Source of the DNA: a virus
Virus record (IMG/VR): IMGVR_UViG_3300030333_004442
Coordinates: 1-55,561 of that record
DNA length: 55,561 bases
Direction: 5' to 3' (one strand)
The notes beneath the pieces were generated by a model that ran no database searches, had not been told where the DNA came from, and saw only the letters and a program-made list of their open reading frames with translations. This document shows, in pieces, positions 1 to 6,726 of this stretch. The position numbers and the translations under genes are program-made. Positions within the stretch are counted from its first letter, which is position 1, and each line of letters opens with the position of its first letter.

Positions 1-1849
1 CTCTTCTTACAATCGTGCCATCAGCATCGAGATAATAGAAGCTGTCAGCAGCTACGTTTACCGCAGTGTCAGTAACTCCACTCAAAGTCATCGTTCCCGA
101 AACTGTGGTGTTCGCCGCTTCAAGCTGACCCACGGTGAGTTTGGCAGCAGTACCCGCATTGGACAATACGCCATCAGTTTCTGCAACACCCGTAGCAAGA
201 CGGAAACCCGATGCTGAGTGGTCCCAACCCATGAAGTTGAGAGATGCAGATGAACCATCGTGCTGGTGAATCAACATTCCAATGTCCTTGGTCACTGCGC
301 CGGTTGGAGCAGCCTTGCCGACAGTGCCCATTTCAATGAGAGTGTCATCAAGTTGGATGGTTGTCCCATCTACTTGAAACTGAGCGCCGTTAACAACCAA
401 GTTGCCAGTAACAGTAAGATTGCCTGAAACAGAACCATTACCAGTAATATCTACTCCCGATGTGGTCATATCAATAATCTTAGTCGCACCCGCGTAGAAA
501 TCAATATTATCGTCTGCGGTAGCAAAGTCAATATAAGTATCGCCAGCGGCTCTACCCATCTTGAGATTAGTATTGTAGACTGTTTGAATAGTTGTTTGAG
601 CAGCAGCCACACTAAGTGTAGAACCGCCACCGCCAGCAATACCAGTGCCTTGTGTTGAAAGTCGAAGATTCTCAGAACCATCGTCTTCAAGACCAGTACC
701 AGCAAAGTCCGAAACATCAACTGACAAGACGCCAGCAGTGTCATCAAGACCGTCACCAGACAATTTAGCCGCCATATGGTCGAACGTGATTTTCTTGGTT
801 GGGTCGCCAGACTCAGCTTCCTGAACAATAGCGAAGGTGTCACCAGATGCAATTGCAGTTACTGCGGTCAACTCTTTGAGGTCAACTGCCATGACAGCAG
901 AAGATGCAGACAGACCGACGCCAGCAAAAAGAGTTGCAAGGTCATCAACGGTGTCTTTCTTCGATGAGTTGTCGGTTGAATCGACAAGAGCGAGGAAGTC
1001 ACCAGAAGCAACATCAACAGCACTCAGTTCATGCAAGTCAAGGCTGAGAGCAGAGCCCCCACCACCAGCAAGACCAGTGCCTGCGGCTGCGGCAGCAATA
1101 CGAAGGTTTTCAGAACCATCGTCTTCAAGACCAGTACCGGCAAAATCAGAAACGTCAACTGCCATAACAGCACTTGAAGCCTGAAGTCCGTCACCGGCAA
1201 AAAGAGTTGCAATATCGTCAATGCTCTCTTTCTTGGTTGAGTTGTCAGTTGAATCGACAATAGCAACAAAGTCGCCAGAGGCAATCTGGACTGCGGACAA
1301 CTCATGCAAGTCAAGAGAAATGACCGCTGAAGAAGCAGCAAGCCCGGTTCCTGCGAAAAGAGTCGCAATGTCATCAATGCTCTCTTTCTTGGTTGAGTTG
1401 TCAGTTGAATCGACAATAGCAACAAAGTCACCAGAGGCAATTTGAACTGCGGTCAACTCATGCAAGTCAAGTGCCATGACAGCAGAAGATGCTGAAAGAC
1501 CGACACCAGCAAAAAGAGTTGCAAGGTCGTCAATAGTATCTTTATGAGTGCCGTTGTCGGTGCTATCGACAAAAGCCAAGAAATCGCCGCTGGCGATTTG
1601 CTCATGTACAAGCTCATTGAGGTCCACAGAAAGGACACCAGAAGCCGAAGCAAGCCCGACGCCAGCTACGTCAGACTTGAGCATAGCAGCTTCGATAACG
1701 CCGTCGCTGCTCATGTAGTGAAGTTGTGCCGTGTCGCCTTTACGCATTACAAGGTCATAATCCCCTCCACTTGGAACATCGGCAGAAGCCGAAGATGAAG
1801 AGAGAGTCGGTTTTGCTAAATCCGCTCCCAATATTTTTTGATTAGCCAT
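1..1849 (-). CDS. Repeat-rich tail fibre-like structural protein (3' end off left edge)
   Basis: The frame stays open from an ATG at 1849 to the window edge, giving the first ~616 residues of a longer protein. A GGGAGG ribosome binding site lies about 10 nt upstream of the ATG, so this start is well supported. Residues ~75-370 carry at least five copies of a ~52-residue unit with the core SGDFxAxVDSTDNSTKK followed by DDxATLFAG and ASSAV. A second module (DFAGTGLEDDGSENL, then GTGxAGGGGS) occurs twice, between units. After the repeats comes a GNLTVTGNLVVNG segment and a possible shaft of short beta repeats, a style common in tail fibres and virion structural proteins of marine T4-like phages. 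It is the last gene of the run visible here. A host-contact fibre is the likely role, by inference; the C-terminal tip that would bind a receptor is outside the window. Confidence 0.75.
   Translation of the reverse strand, partial: MANQKILGADLAKPTLSSSSASADVPSGGDYDLVMRKGDTAQLHYMSSDGVIEAAMLKSDVAGVGLASASGVLSVDLNELVHEQIASGDFLAFVDSTDNGTHKDTIDDLATLFAGVGLSASSAVMALDLHELTAVQIASGDFVAIVDSTDNSTKKESIDDIATLFAGTGLAASSAVISLDLHELSAVQIASGDFVAIVDSTDNSTKKESIDDIATLFAGDGLQASSAVMAVDVSDFAGTGLEDDGSENLRIAAAAAGTGLAGGGGSALSLDLHELSAVDVASGDFLALVDSTDNSSKKDTVDDLATLFAGVGLSASSAVMAVDLKELTAVTAIASGDTFAIVQEAESGDPTKKITFDHMAAKLSGDGLDDTAGVLSVDVSDFAGTGLEDDGSENLRLSTQGTGIAGGGGSTLSVAAAQTTIQTVYNTNLKMGRAAGDTYIDFATADDNIDFYAGATKIIDMTTSGVDITGNGSVSGNLTVTGNLVVNGAQFQVDGTTIQLDDTLIEMGTVGKAAPTGAVTKDIGMLIHQHDGSSASLNFMGWDHSASGFRLATGVAETDGVLSNAGTAAKLTVGQLEAANTTVSGTMTLSGVTDTAVNVAADSFYYLDADGTIVRR
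780..1600 (-). repeat. In-frame ~156-nt repeats in the tail fibre-like gene
   Basis: Units recur with a 156-nt (52-codon) period: anchor points at about 1218, 1374 and 1530 are exactly 156 nt apart, and another unit begins near 945 after an insertion of 39 codons. The stretch 1218-1273 is identical to 1374-1429 (56 nt). Because the period is a multiple of three, recombination between units would change fibre length without breaking the frame. Confidence 0.8.
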
Positions 1850-1885
1850 AATTTTTTTTCCTCCCGAATGATATCAATTATGAAA

Positions 1886-1916
1886 AGAACGCAGTCCGTT
1901 TCCGAATGTGCGTTCT
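1886..1916 (-). terminator. Hairpin with short T run between two structural genes
   Basis: An 8-bp perfect inverted repeat (AGAACGCA at 1886-1893, TGCGTTCT at 1909-1916) with a 15-nt loop sits in the 114-nt gap before the tail fibre-like gene. In the direction of transcription it is followed by TTTTC. The stem is strong but the T run is short, so this may be a partial terminator or an RNA-stabilising hairpin that tunes fibre expression. Confidence 0.4.
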
Positions 1917-1963
1917 GGAGTAATTAGTTTGAAATTATGCTAAAATCGGGGGGTATCGGTCAG

Positions 1964-2344
1964 CTAGTTGCCAATAACCACTGTATATGCCGTTGCAGAA
2001 TCTGTAGTGTCGAAAAAAAATTTAATTTTATTTGCATACCGTATTGAAGGGACTTGAATCACTTGGTCGTTAGAATCGAAGACCTGATAGATGATGCTTT
2101 TTGTCCCTAAATTGTGTGTCAACTCGTATTCACCGTTTCCTATTGGGACTTCGATTGAATGAGTCACAAACTCTTGAGCGCGGTCGCTGGCTGCACCGAG
2201 GTCTACTTCTTCACCACTGCGCTTTATTACGATTATGGAGCCATTGACAATTTTAATGTCTTGAAGAGCTTGACGGTCAATACCACCGCCACCCCCAGTA
2301 ACATTCTTTCCAGTCGAGCCGCCTGAATTTTTACCCGTTGACAT
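1964..2344 (-). CDS. Small structural protein, tail/fibre accessory-like
   Basis: A 126-residue protein. The ATG at 2344 is preferred over a TTG two codons upstream because AGGAGG lies 8 nt before the ATG and only 2 nt before the TTG. The N-terminus is a Gly/Ser/Thr/Lys linker (GGSTGKNVTGGGGG), followed by a short beta segment (IKIVNGSIIVIKRSGEEVDL). The C-terminal half (HNLGTKSIIYQVFD ... IKFFFDTTDSATAYTVVIG) reads like the small beta-sandwich that caps many phage fibre and tail proteins. No enzyme motif is seen. Its place directly upstream of the fibre-like gene suggests a virion accessory role, by inference; the exact function is unknown. Confidence 0.6.
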   Translation of the reverse strand: MSTGKNSGGSTGKNVTGGGGGIDRQALQDIKIVNGSIIVIKRSGEEVDLGAASDRAQEFVTHSIEVPIGNGEYELTHNLGTKSIIYQVFDSNDQVIQVPSIRYANKIKFFFDTTDSATAYTVVIGN

Positions 2345-2361
2345 AGCCAATACCTCCTTGG

Positions 2362-3135
2362 CTAACCAACACCATCCGAATTAGAAGTTGAGATTGGCCA
2401 AATCTTCGTCAAGTTGCTATCAACATTCGCAGCAGACTTCTTAGTTGACTGTACACCGTAAGGCTTATCAAAGCCTTCGTGGTCAAGCACTGCTGTAACC
2501 AGAATTGAAACAGCGTCCAAGGCATTCGCAGCAGCACCGACTTGAAGCCCAGCCGTCGTGTTTCCACCACTGCCGTCGCCTGCAACATCTGTAAAGATTG
2601 TCGAACCCGCAAAGTTTTGAATTAGGATAAAGACACCCTTGGTTCTTGCATTAATTGTTGCAGTGTCGCCGCGACCGATTTCAATAAAGTTACCATTAGT
2701 GATTGGCTGCATTGTATCTGTACTAGACGTGGGAACCCCATTGGCATCCAAAGCGGTCACAACCTGACCCGGTGCAGTGAGCATAACCTTCAAGCGGATA
2801 TTGTTGTTTGCAGTAGCAGCGGCTGTATTGTCCACAGCCCTTTCTGCTGCTTCCAACTGAACAGAAAGTGTTCTGGTGGTTGCTGGGAATTCAACAAAAA
2901 GAAGTTCGCCTTCGTCACCACCAGCGCCTGCGTTCCAAGCTTTTCTATCGCCATCGGTTTCAGAACCATCTGTGCGAAAGGACACGTTTCCGCTACTGTC
3001 AATGGCGCAAGTAAGCCCATCGGCGGGCGGCGAGCCTGTCGCTGTACCATCTATTCTCGTAATTCTTCTAATATAAGGCTTACCTGTTGCCAACCCTGTT
3101 GCGGAGACACCGCCTAATACAAAACTTCTTGCCAT
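2362..3135 (-). CDS. Hypothetical virion structural protein, 257 aa
   Basis: The ATG at 3135 follows a GAGG ribosome binding site at normal spacing, and the stop is 17 nt before the next gene's ATG. The protein is rich in Ala, Gly, Thr, Ser and Asp with alternating hydrophobic residues (for example LLFVEFPATTRTLSVQLEAAE and KGVFILIQNFAG), as expected for an all-beta virion protein. There is no signal peptide, membrane segment or catalytic motif. I do not recognise the family. Its neighbours are structural genes on both sides, so decoration, neck or fibre-attachment roles are possible but unproven. Confidence 0.55.
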   Translation of the reverse strand: MARSFVLGGVSATGLATGKPYIRRITRIDGTATGSPPADGLTCAIDSSGNVSFRTDGSETDGDRKAWNAGAGGDEGELLFVEFPATTRTLSVQLEAAERAVDNTAAATANNNIRLKVMLTAPGQVVTALDANGVPTSSTDTMQPITNGNFIEIGRGDTATINARTKGVFILIQNFAGSTIFTDVAGDGSGGNTTAGLQVGAAANALDAVSILVTAVLDHEGFDKPYGVQSTKKSAANVDSNLTKIWPISTSNSDGVG

Positions 3136-3162
3136 TTTTAAATCCTCATGTTGAGCTTACCT

Positions 3163-3171
3163 TTAAATAGT
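3163..3171 (+). promoter_or_regulatory. AT-rich motif TTAAATAGT in intergenic gap
   Basis: This 9-mer, followed by CA, lies in the 50-nt gap between the bS21-like gene and the 257-residue protein. It matches 8 of 9 positions of ATAAATAGT found twice in the gap at 22500-22525, and resembles the T4 late promoter core TATAAATA, but it is oriented against the genes. A regulatory role is speculative. Confidence 0.2.
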
Positions 3172-3185
3172 CAGATAAACCCAAA

Positions 3186-3449
3186 TTATCTTCTCATTTT
3201 TCTCATTCTTGCTTCGCGCTTCAGCTTGCGCTTCAATGCTCGATAAGCCTCGCTTCTTCTGCGGCGTGCTGCTTGGTCCTGCTTGTGCTTCTTTTTCAAA
3301 CTTTTCTTTGAAACTTGCCGACACTCTGGAGTCCCATGAACGGGGTCTTTAATCTCGTCCATCGCTTTTGAATTACGCTGCTTTCTCAAGAAGCGTCGGA
3401 TGACTTGCTCGCTTGATTCGCCTCGCCTTGCTCTTACATACAATCCCAT
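3186..3449 (-). CDS. rpsU-like: Ribosomal protein bS21-like small basic protein
   Basis: 87 residues, extremely basic. The N-terminus (YVRARRGESSEQVIRRFLRK) matches the start of bacterial S21: a beta strand, the GE(S/P) turn, then a helix with RRF. The middle (EIKDPVHGTPECRQVSKK) lines up loosely with the S21 segment that normally reads R-x-[FY]-E-K-P-S. The C-terminus is the usual Lys/Arg/Ala helix (KKKHKQDQAARRRR and onward), slightly longer than in the ~70-residue cellular protein. In the 30S subunit bS21 sits near the anti-Shine-Dalgarno region, and phage-borne bS21 genes are known from environmental phages, where they are thought to bias translation to viral mRNA. The alternative is an unrelated basic DNA-binding internal head protein; the GESxEQxxRRF signature favours bS21. 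Located between head and fibre genes. Confidence 0.55.
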   Translation of the reverse strand: MGLYVRARRGESSEQVIRRFLRKQRNSKAMDEIKDPVHGTPECRQVSKKSLKKKHKQDQAARRRRSEAYRALKRKLKREARMRKMRR

Positions 3450-3451
3450 AA

Positions 3452-3925
3452 TTATTTCTTACCACCTTCTGCCAATTTCTTCCAGACGCCACCAAGCTGT
3501 TCTGTAAGGGAATCAATATTTACACCGGGGTCAGACGGGTCAACCCCACTAAATGGACCTTGACTTGAGGGACCACCTGAAGGGGTGCCACCAGATTTGA
3601 GAGGGGTTGTCCCTTCAAACAAATCAACGCCATTGTAAGCTCCTTGACCAATCGAATCCAAAAGATTCTTTTTTGTCTTCCGAAGCTCTGCTCTTTTCTG
3701 TTCTGCTGCCCGCTGAGAATTCTTATTTTCATTTGTTCTCACGCGAGCGGGGGCGGGCGCAGGCTCAGAAGCTCTCGCTTCTGTAATAACGGCTTGGTTC
3801 CCAGCTACAACACCTTGCACCACCTCTGCGATAATTGAACTAAGTAAGCCGCTCTCATATAGCGACTCTTTAATGCACTCTTTGACAATCGGCTTCAGCA
3901 TCTTTTTCAATTCGTCTTTTTTCAT
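3452..3925 (-). CDS. Hypothetical head-region protein, 157 aa (scaffold-like position)
   Basis: The ATG at 3925 follows GAGG and comes directly after the prohead protease stop. The N-terminus is a charged amphipathic helix (MKKDELKKMLKPIVKECIKE) followed by a hydrophobic helix (LLSSIIAEVVQGVVAG), a Pro/Ala linker, a Lys/Arg/Glu-rich helix (RAAEQKRAELRKTKKNLL) and a Gly/Ser/Pro-rich tail. It occupies the place of the gene 22 scaffold in T4, just downstream of gene 21, but it is shorter than T4 gp22 and I see no clear similarity. The glutamates after hydrophobic residues in the N-terminus could be prohead protease sites. Scaffold or internal head protein is an inference from position. Confidence 0.55.
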   Translation of the reverse strand: MKKDELKKMLKPIVKECIKESLYESGLLSSIIAEVVQGVVAGNQAVITEARASEPAPAPARVRTNENKNSQRAAEQKRAELRKTKKNLLDSIGQGAYNGVDLFEGTTPLKSGGTPSGGPSSQGPFSGVDPSDPGVNIDSLTEQLGGVWKKLAEGGKK

Positions 3926-3926
3926 C

Positions 3927-4529
3927 TTAGTCCTCGACTATCTCGTTCAACAAACGATTAATCTTATCTGCCTTTGTAAAAATGTTTGGCTGCTTGTTCT
4001 CCTTCATCATATACGCACCTTGCGTAGAAGGCTCCGATACGAAATCAAAACAAATAAGCTGGAAATCGTCCTCAACCACGGTCGAGCCAGCGTCCTCATG
4101 GACGGAGCCAAGACCACGGGATGAAATCCCCAGCTTCACACCAGAATCAACAAGAGAGCGGAGAATCTGACCCGATGGAGTATCAAGCACCTTGACCTTG
4201 CCCATCACATCATTACCATTCCACCAAACCTTCGTCACCATGTGAGAAGCGTTCTTCAAATTAATAACAGAATCTTCTGGGTGGTCAAGCTCACCAAGGG
4301 CGCGGTTTTCTTGGACCAGTTTTGCATAGTTTCCCAACTCACGGTCAAGCACCCGCTTAGGGTACACTCTGCCGTTGCCATTTTCAGCGTCTGCTCGCTG
4401 CATGACACCTGTCAAATACATGGCTCCGTTCTGAATCTCGACCTTCTCCGACTCGGTTAAAAAGTCTTGGCAGACTCCACCTTCGCAAAGCTCATAATAT
4501 TCCCTTAGAAGTAATTTGTTATCGCTCAT
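3927..4529 (-). CDS. gp21: Prohead core scaffold and protease, T4 gp21-like
   Basis: 200 residues, close to the T4 gp21 length. Recognisable family blocks are VMQRADAENGNGRVYPKRVL (residues ~42-61), GELDHPE with the probable catalytic His83, LDTPSGQ, GISSRGLGS with the probable catalytic serine at 136/137, and the conserved FQLICFDFVSEPST block. This serine protease of the herpesvirus assemblin-like fold sits inside the prohead, cleaves scaffold and N-terminal propeptides after glutamate in [LI]-x-E type sites, and then destroys itself so that DNA can enter. It starts inside the end of the 101-residue gene (11-nt overlap), suggesting coupled translation, and is followed immediately by the 157-residue gene. 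Confidence 0.92.
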   Translation of the reverse strand: MSDNKLLLREYYELCEGGVCQDFLTESEKVEIQNGAMYLTGVMQRADAENGNGRVYPKRVLDRELGNYAKLVQENRALGELDHPEDSVINLKNASHMVTKVWWNGNDVMGKVKVLDTPSGQILRSLVDSGVKLGISSRGLGSVHEDAGSTVVEDDFQLICFDFVSEPSTQGAYMMKENKQPNIFTKADKINRLLNEIVED

Positions 4530-4824
4530 TCTTATTTGCCCTCTCTTTTAGACGCTCCCTAACGAGTGGAGCCTTTTGCATGTCTTTAAATAGGCTCTTT
4601 TCCACCCAAAGGACTTTTATGGGCGAACGATAAACATTAGCTTCTTCTTTTGAAACACCGATAGCGTGCCACGCATCCGAACCTTGCCAACCCATGTTGA
4701 CACAAGTGAACGAACCCTCCGAAACGAATTCTCGCTTCTCATGCGGATACCAAAAATTGTAATGACCAGCCTGAGATGGTCTAATTTTCGCACCGGCTGG
4801 AACTCTATATTTTTCTGAAGGCAT
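4519..4824 (-). CDS. Hypothetical protein, 101 aa, upstream of prohead protease
   Basis: The ATG at 4824 is preceded by AAAAGGAAGAGG at usable spacing, and the stop overlaps the protease start by 11 nt. The protein has an aromatic-rich middle (GHYNFWYPHEKREF, MGWQGSDAWHAIG) and a basic C-terminal helix (LVRERLKERANKNER). No signal peptide, membrane span or catalytic motif is apparent, and I do not recognise the family. In T4 the genes between portal and protease encode small prohead core proteins (67, 68), so a head-assembly role is possible, but the sequence itself does not show it. A reading frame opposite in phase at 4617-4862 is a shadow. Confidence 0.5.
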   Translation of the reverse strand: MPSEKYRVPAGAKIRPSQAGHYNFWYPHEKREFVSEGSFTCVNMGWQGSDAWHAIGVSKEEANVYRSPIKVLWVEKSLFKDMQKAPLVRERLKERANKNER

Positions 4825-4852
4825 TGCCTCTTCCTTTTTAAATTTAAATTTA

Positions 4853-4867
4853 GCGGGCGCAACCCGC
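4853..4867 (-). terminator. GC hairpin followed by AT-rich tail
   Basis: GCGGG (4853-4857) and CCCGC (4863-4867) form a 5-bp GC-only stem with a 5-nt loop; an alternative stem CGGGC/GCCCG overlaps it. In the transcription direction it follows the small ORF stop at 4873 and is followed by TAAATTTAAATTTAAAAA rather than a clean T run. A weak terminator or an RNA processing/stability element ahead of the 101-residue gene. Confidence 0.35.
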
Positions 4868-4872
4868 CCGAG

Positions 4873-4968
4873 CTAAGAGCCCTTGCAGCATCGGCGTACT
4901 GGTTGAAGCATCCACTTGCCAGTCATAGCGTCAGCCAAATCATTCATCATCTGCACAATCAACGACAT
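4873..4968 (-). CDS. Small ORF of 31 aa with a strong ribosome binding site
   Basis: An ATG at 4968 is preceded by a near-perfect Shine-Dalgarno AGGAGG with 8-nt spacing, one of the best in the window. The peptide begins MSLIVQMMNDLADAMTGKW and ends RRCCKGS, so it has a short amphipathic helix and a Cys-Cys pair near the C-terminus. It overlaps the end of the upstream membrane-protein gene by 29 nt in another frame and ends 6 nt before a GC hairpin. The Shine-Dalgarno and the fit between two genes argue for translation; no function can be assigned. It could also be a leader whose translation opens the way to the next gene. Confidence 0.45.
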   Translation of the reverse strand: MSLIVQMMNDLADAMTGKWMLQPVRRCCKGS

Positions 4969-5284
4969 TTTGGCAACCTCCTAAAAATTTGTGTTCTACT
5001 TTGAATCCACAGTCACCAAATACCATGCTCAACGCATATGACGTTCCTGAACTCAAGCAACCAAGCAAAAATCCAGTCACAGGACTGTAGTCATAAGTAA
5101 ATAGTTGTGTTTGATTATTTGCCCCCCACAAAATCACTCCAACCCAAAAGCCAAGGCACATGGGGCAGTGAAATAACTCTCCCAATTTGCCTTTGGTCGG
5201 GCGTATCCGGTCAAAAATACTTCCGTATACTAAAATCTGTGTTAACCCATAAGCAGCAGCAACGAAAGTTACCAATTCAATCAT
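4940..5284 (-). CDS. Small membrane protein with CPMC motif, DUF1360-like
   Basis: I take the ATG at 5284 (114 residues) because GGCGAGG lies just upstream and it overlaps the previous stop by 8 nt; an ATG at 5308 would add 8 residues but lacks a convincing ribosome binding site. Hydrophobic segments lie at residues ~1-24 (IELVTFVAAAYGLTQILVYG), ~40-55 (LGFWVGVILWGA) and ~68-90 (VTGFLLGCLSSGTSYALSMVF). The HCPMCLGFW motif resembles the CxxC-GFW signature of the DUF1360 family of small membrane proteins, whose function is not established. Further cysteines lie near the C-terminus (DCGF, GGCQNVVDC). Why a membrane protein sits among head genes is unclear; membrane association during head assembly or superinfection exclusion are guesses. 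Confidence 0.55.
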   Translation of the reverse strand: MIELVTFVAAAYGLTQILVYGSIFDRIRPTKGKLGELFHCPMCLGFWVGVILWGANNQTQLFTYDYSPVTGFLLGCLSSGTSYALSMVFGDCGFKVEHKFLGGCQNVVDCADDE

Positions 5285-5879
5285 TGTCGCCTCGCCGCTT
5301 GGACTCATACACTCTATAATAAGATTTCATCGCAGGGAACACATCGACACTACCCTTCTCGGCTGAGTGTGGAACATCGCCCAACTCAGTCTGGTCTGGC
5401 TCTTGTGGCTCCGTAAGTCTCCGCGTCAACTCAGCCTCAAGCGCAACATCATGTGCATAATAAGGCTCTTCTTCTTTTAAAAACTTTCCAATCGTGAATA
5501 GCACGATATCATCAGCATTACCTCCGACTTGCGTATCGGGATACTTACCCTGCATCGAGCCATAGACATTACCAGAGTGAACCGAGTCTTCAACAATCAC
5601 GCCCTTCTTTCTTAAAAAATTAAAAAGCCTGTCTTGTGCGCCATAGACCTCATCACACATCTCGTTCTTCGGCATCGCAAGAATCTTTCGGCTGGCAGGA
5701 ATGACCACAATATCCAAATCATAATGGTCATTAATTGCGTAATCACCACTCATGGTTTTCCGCATATCCAATTCTAATTTTGGTGCTGGTGGGGGTGGCG
5801 GTCCTTGGTCGCCAATCGGCTCTCCGCGCCTTACTTTTTCGGCGTCATCGCCAACTGCAATCTGAATACCTTCAGCCAT
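5277..5879 (-). CDS. Hypothetical head-region protein, 200 aa
   Basis: The ATG at 5879 is preceded by GGGAGG at 9-nt spacing and overlaps the previous stop by 8 nt; an in-frame TTG three codons upstream sits on the ribosome binding site and is rejected. The N-terminus has a poly-proline stretch (GPPPPPAPKLELDM). The middle (YDLDIVVIPASRKILAMPKN and VYGSMQGKYPDT) and the acidic C-terminal part, which ends with a basic segment (YRVYESKRRGDND), show no catalytic motif I recognise. It lies between the portal and the prohead protease genes. A role in head assembly is inferred from position only. Confidence 0.5.
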   Translation of the reverse strand: MAEGIQIAVGDDAEKVRRGEPIGDQGPPPPPAPKLELDMRKTMSGDYAINDHYDLDIVVIPASRKILAMPKNEMCDEVYGAQDRLFNFLRKKGVIVEDSVHSGNVYGSMQGKYPDTQVGGNADDIVLFTIGKFLKEEEPYYAHDVALEAELTRRLTEPQEPDQTELGDVPHSAEKGSVDVFPAMKSYYRVYESKRRGDND

Positions 5880-6720
5880 TTTGTTCAACCTCCCTTACCA
5901 ACTCTTGAATCTTCAGAATTTTCTTAATTTCCGTCTCAGTCAGCGGAGTCTTGTGTAGAGAATCTAAATATTCTACAACCCGCTTGGCATTGGTCAGCAT
6001 CCGCGTATCCTTGCGGATTTCATCAAGCTCATATGACTGCTTCACGGCTTCGCGGAGGCGGTCCACTTCTTCATTCAAGTAAGATTTAAGGCTAACACCA
6101 TTGTCCGAAATTGAATAGACGAATCTGGTTAGCACCTCTCTTTGTTCGTCCTGCAAGTGCTGCGAATATTGCTCATTAAACTTGGTTGCGAAAGTCTTAT
6201 AAACAAGATTGTCGATGGGCTCCATCGGCTTATCTTCTGGCTTCGCAACTGTCTTAACAATCATCGTTTCCATCAGCGTATCTTCCAAAAGAACCGTTTT
6301 CTTAACTGTGGTTGCATCAGAAAATAACTGAGCAATACTGGCAAGGTTTTTATAGTTTGGCACGAAATTTGCATACACATCGCTACCCAAATTATGATTA
6401 ATCTTGCGAATCAAGTCAGACTGCTCGTTGAACACTCTCTTAGAATTCAACTTCGATGCCTGATGCCGAGCCTCAATTATAATTCTTCTAGCCACATCCT
6501 CAGTAACTTCTTTTGTTTCACTAATTGCTTTATAAAGCTGTAGCTCTTGATAAAGGGCTGTGTCTTTGGCGAAGTGCTGTTTGATAATCTGAGCTACGGT
6601 TGCTTGCCGCCTTGTGTCCTTGCTCAAAACACACTTTGCCATCTCTTTAATCAACGCTTCAAATAAAAAAGCGGTGTTTCTCTTCTTATTGTGTCGATAT
6701 CGACCTGTCTTTGTTGCCAT
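5872..6720 (-). CDS. Helical head-region protein, 282 aa, downstream of portal
   Basis: The ATG at 6720 is preceded by AGAGGA, and the gene starts 6 nt after the portal stop. The protein is basic at the N-terminus (TKTGRYRHNKKRN) and then almost wholly alpha-helical and charged, with no signal peptide or membrane span. Segments such as NTAFLFEALIKEM, HFAKDTALYQELQLYKAI and VREVEQNG suggest an extended helical bundle. The position immediately after the portal corresponds to the prohead core genes 67/68 of T4, which are much smaller. A core or scaffold role would fit the helical composition, but it is an inference and no close relative is recognised. Confidence 0.55.
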   Translation of the reverse strand: MATKTGRYRHNKKRNTAFLFEALIKEMAKCVLSKDTRRQATVAQIIKQHFAKDTALYQELQLYKAISETKEVTEDVARRIIIEARHQASKLNSKRVFNEQSDLIRKINHNLGSDVYANFVPNYKNLASIAQLFSDATTVKKTVLLEDTLMETMIVKTVAKPEDKPMEPIDNLVYKTFATKFNEQYSQHLQDEQREVLTRFVYSISDNGVSLKSYLNEEVDRLREAVKQSYELDEIRKDTRMLTNAKRVVEYLDSLHKTPLTETEIKKILKIQELVREVEQNG

Positions 6721-6726
6721 CTTCTT

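Noticed and set aside
780-1600. CRISPR-like array from spaced identical stretches
   Set aside because: The repeats are coding, 156-nt in period and in frame, with no short unique spacers.
1-1849. Possible diversity-generating retroelement variable region in the fibre repeats
   Set aside because: No reverse transcriptase or template repeat is visible in the window, and differences between units are not adenine-specific.
4617-4862. 81-aa minus-strand frame overlapping the 101-aa gene
   Set aside because: Starts in the AT-rich tail of the hairpin without a Shine-Dalgarno; the 101-aa frame has one.
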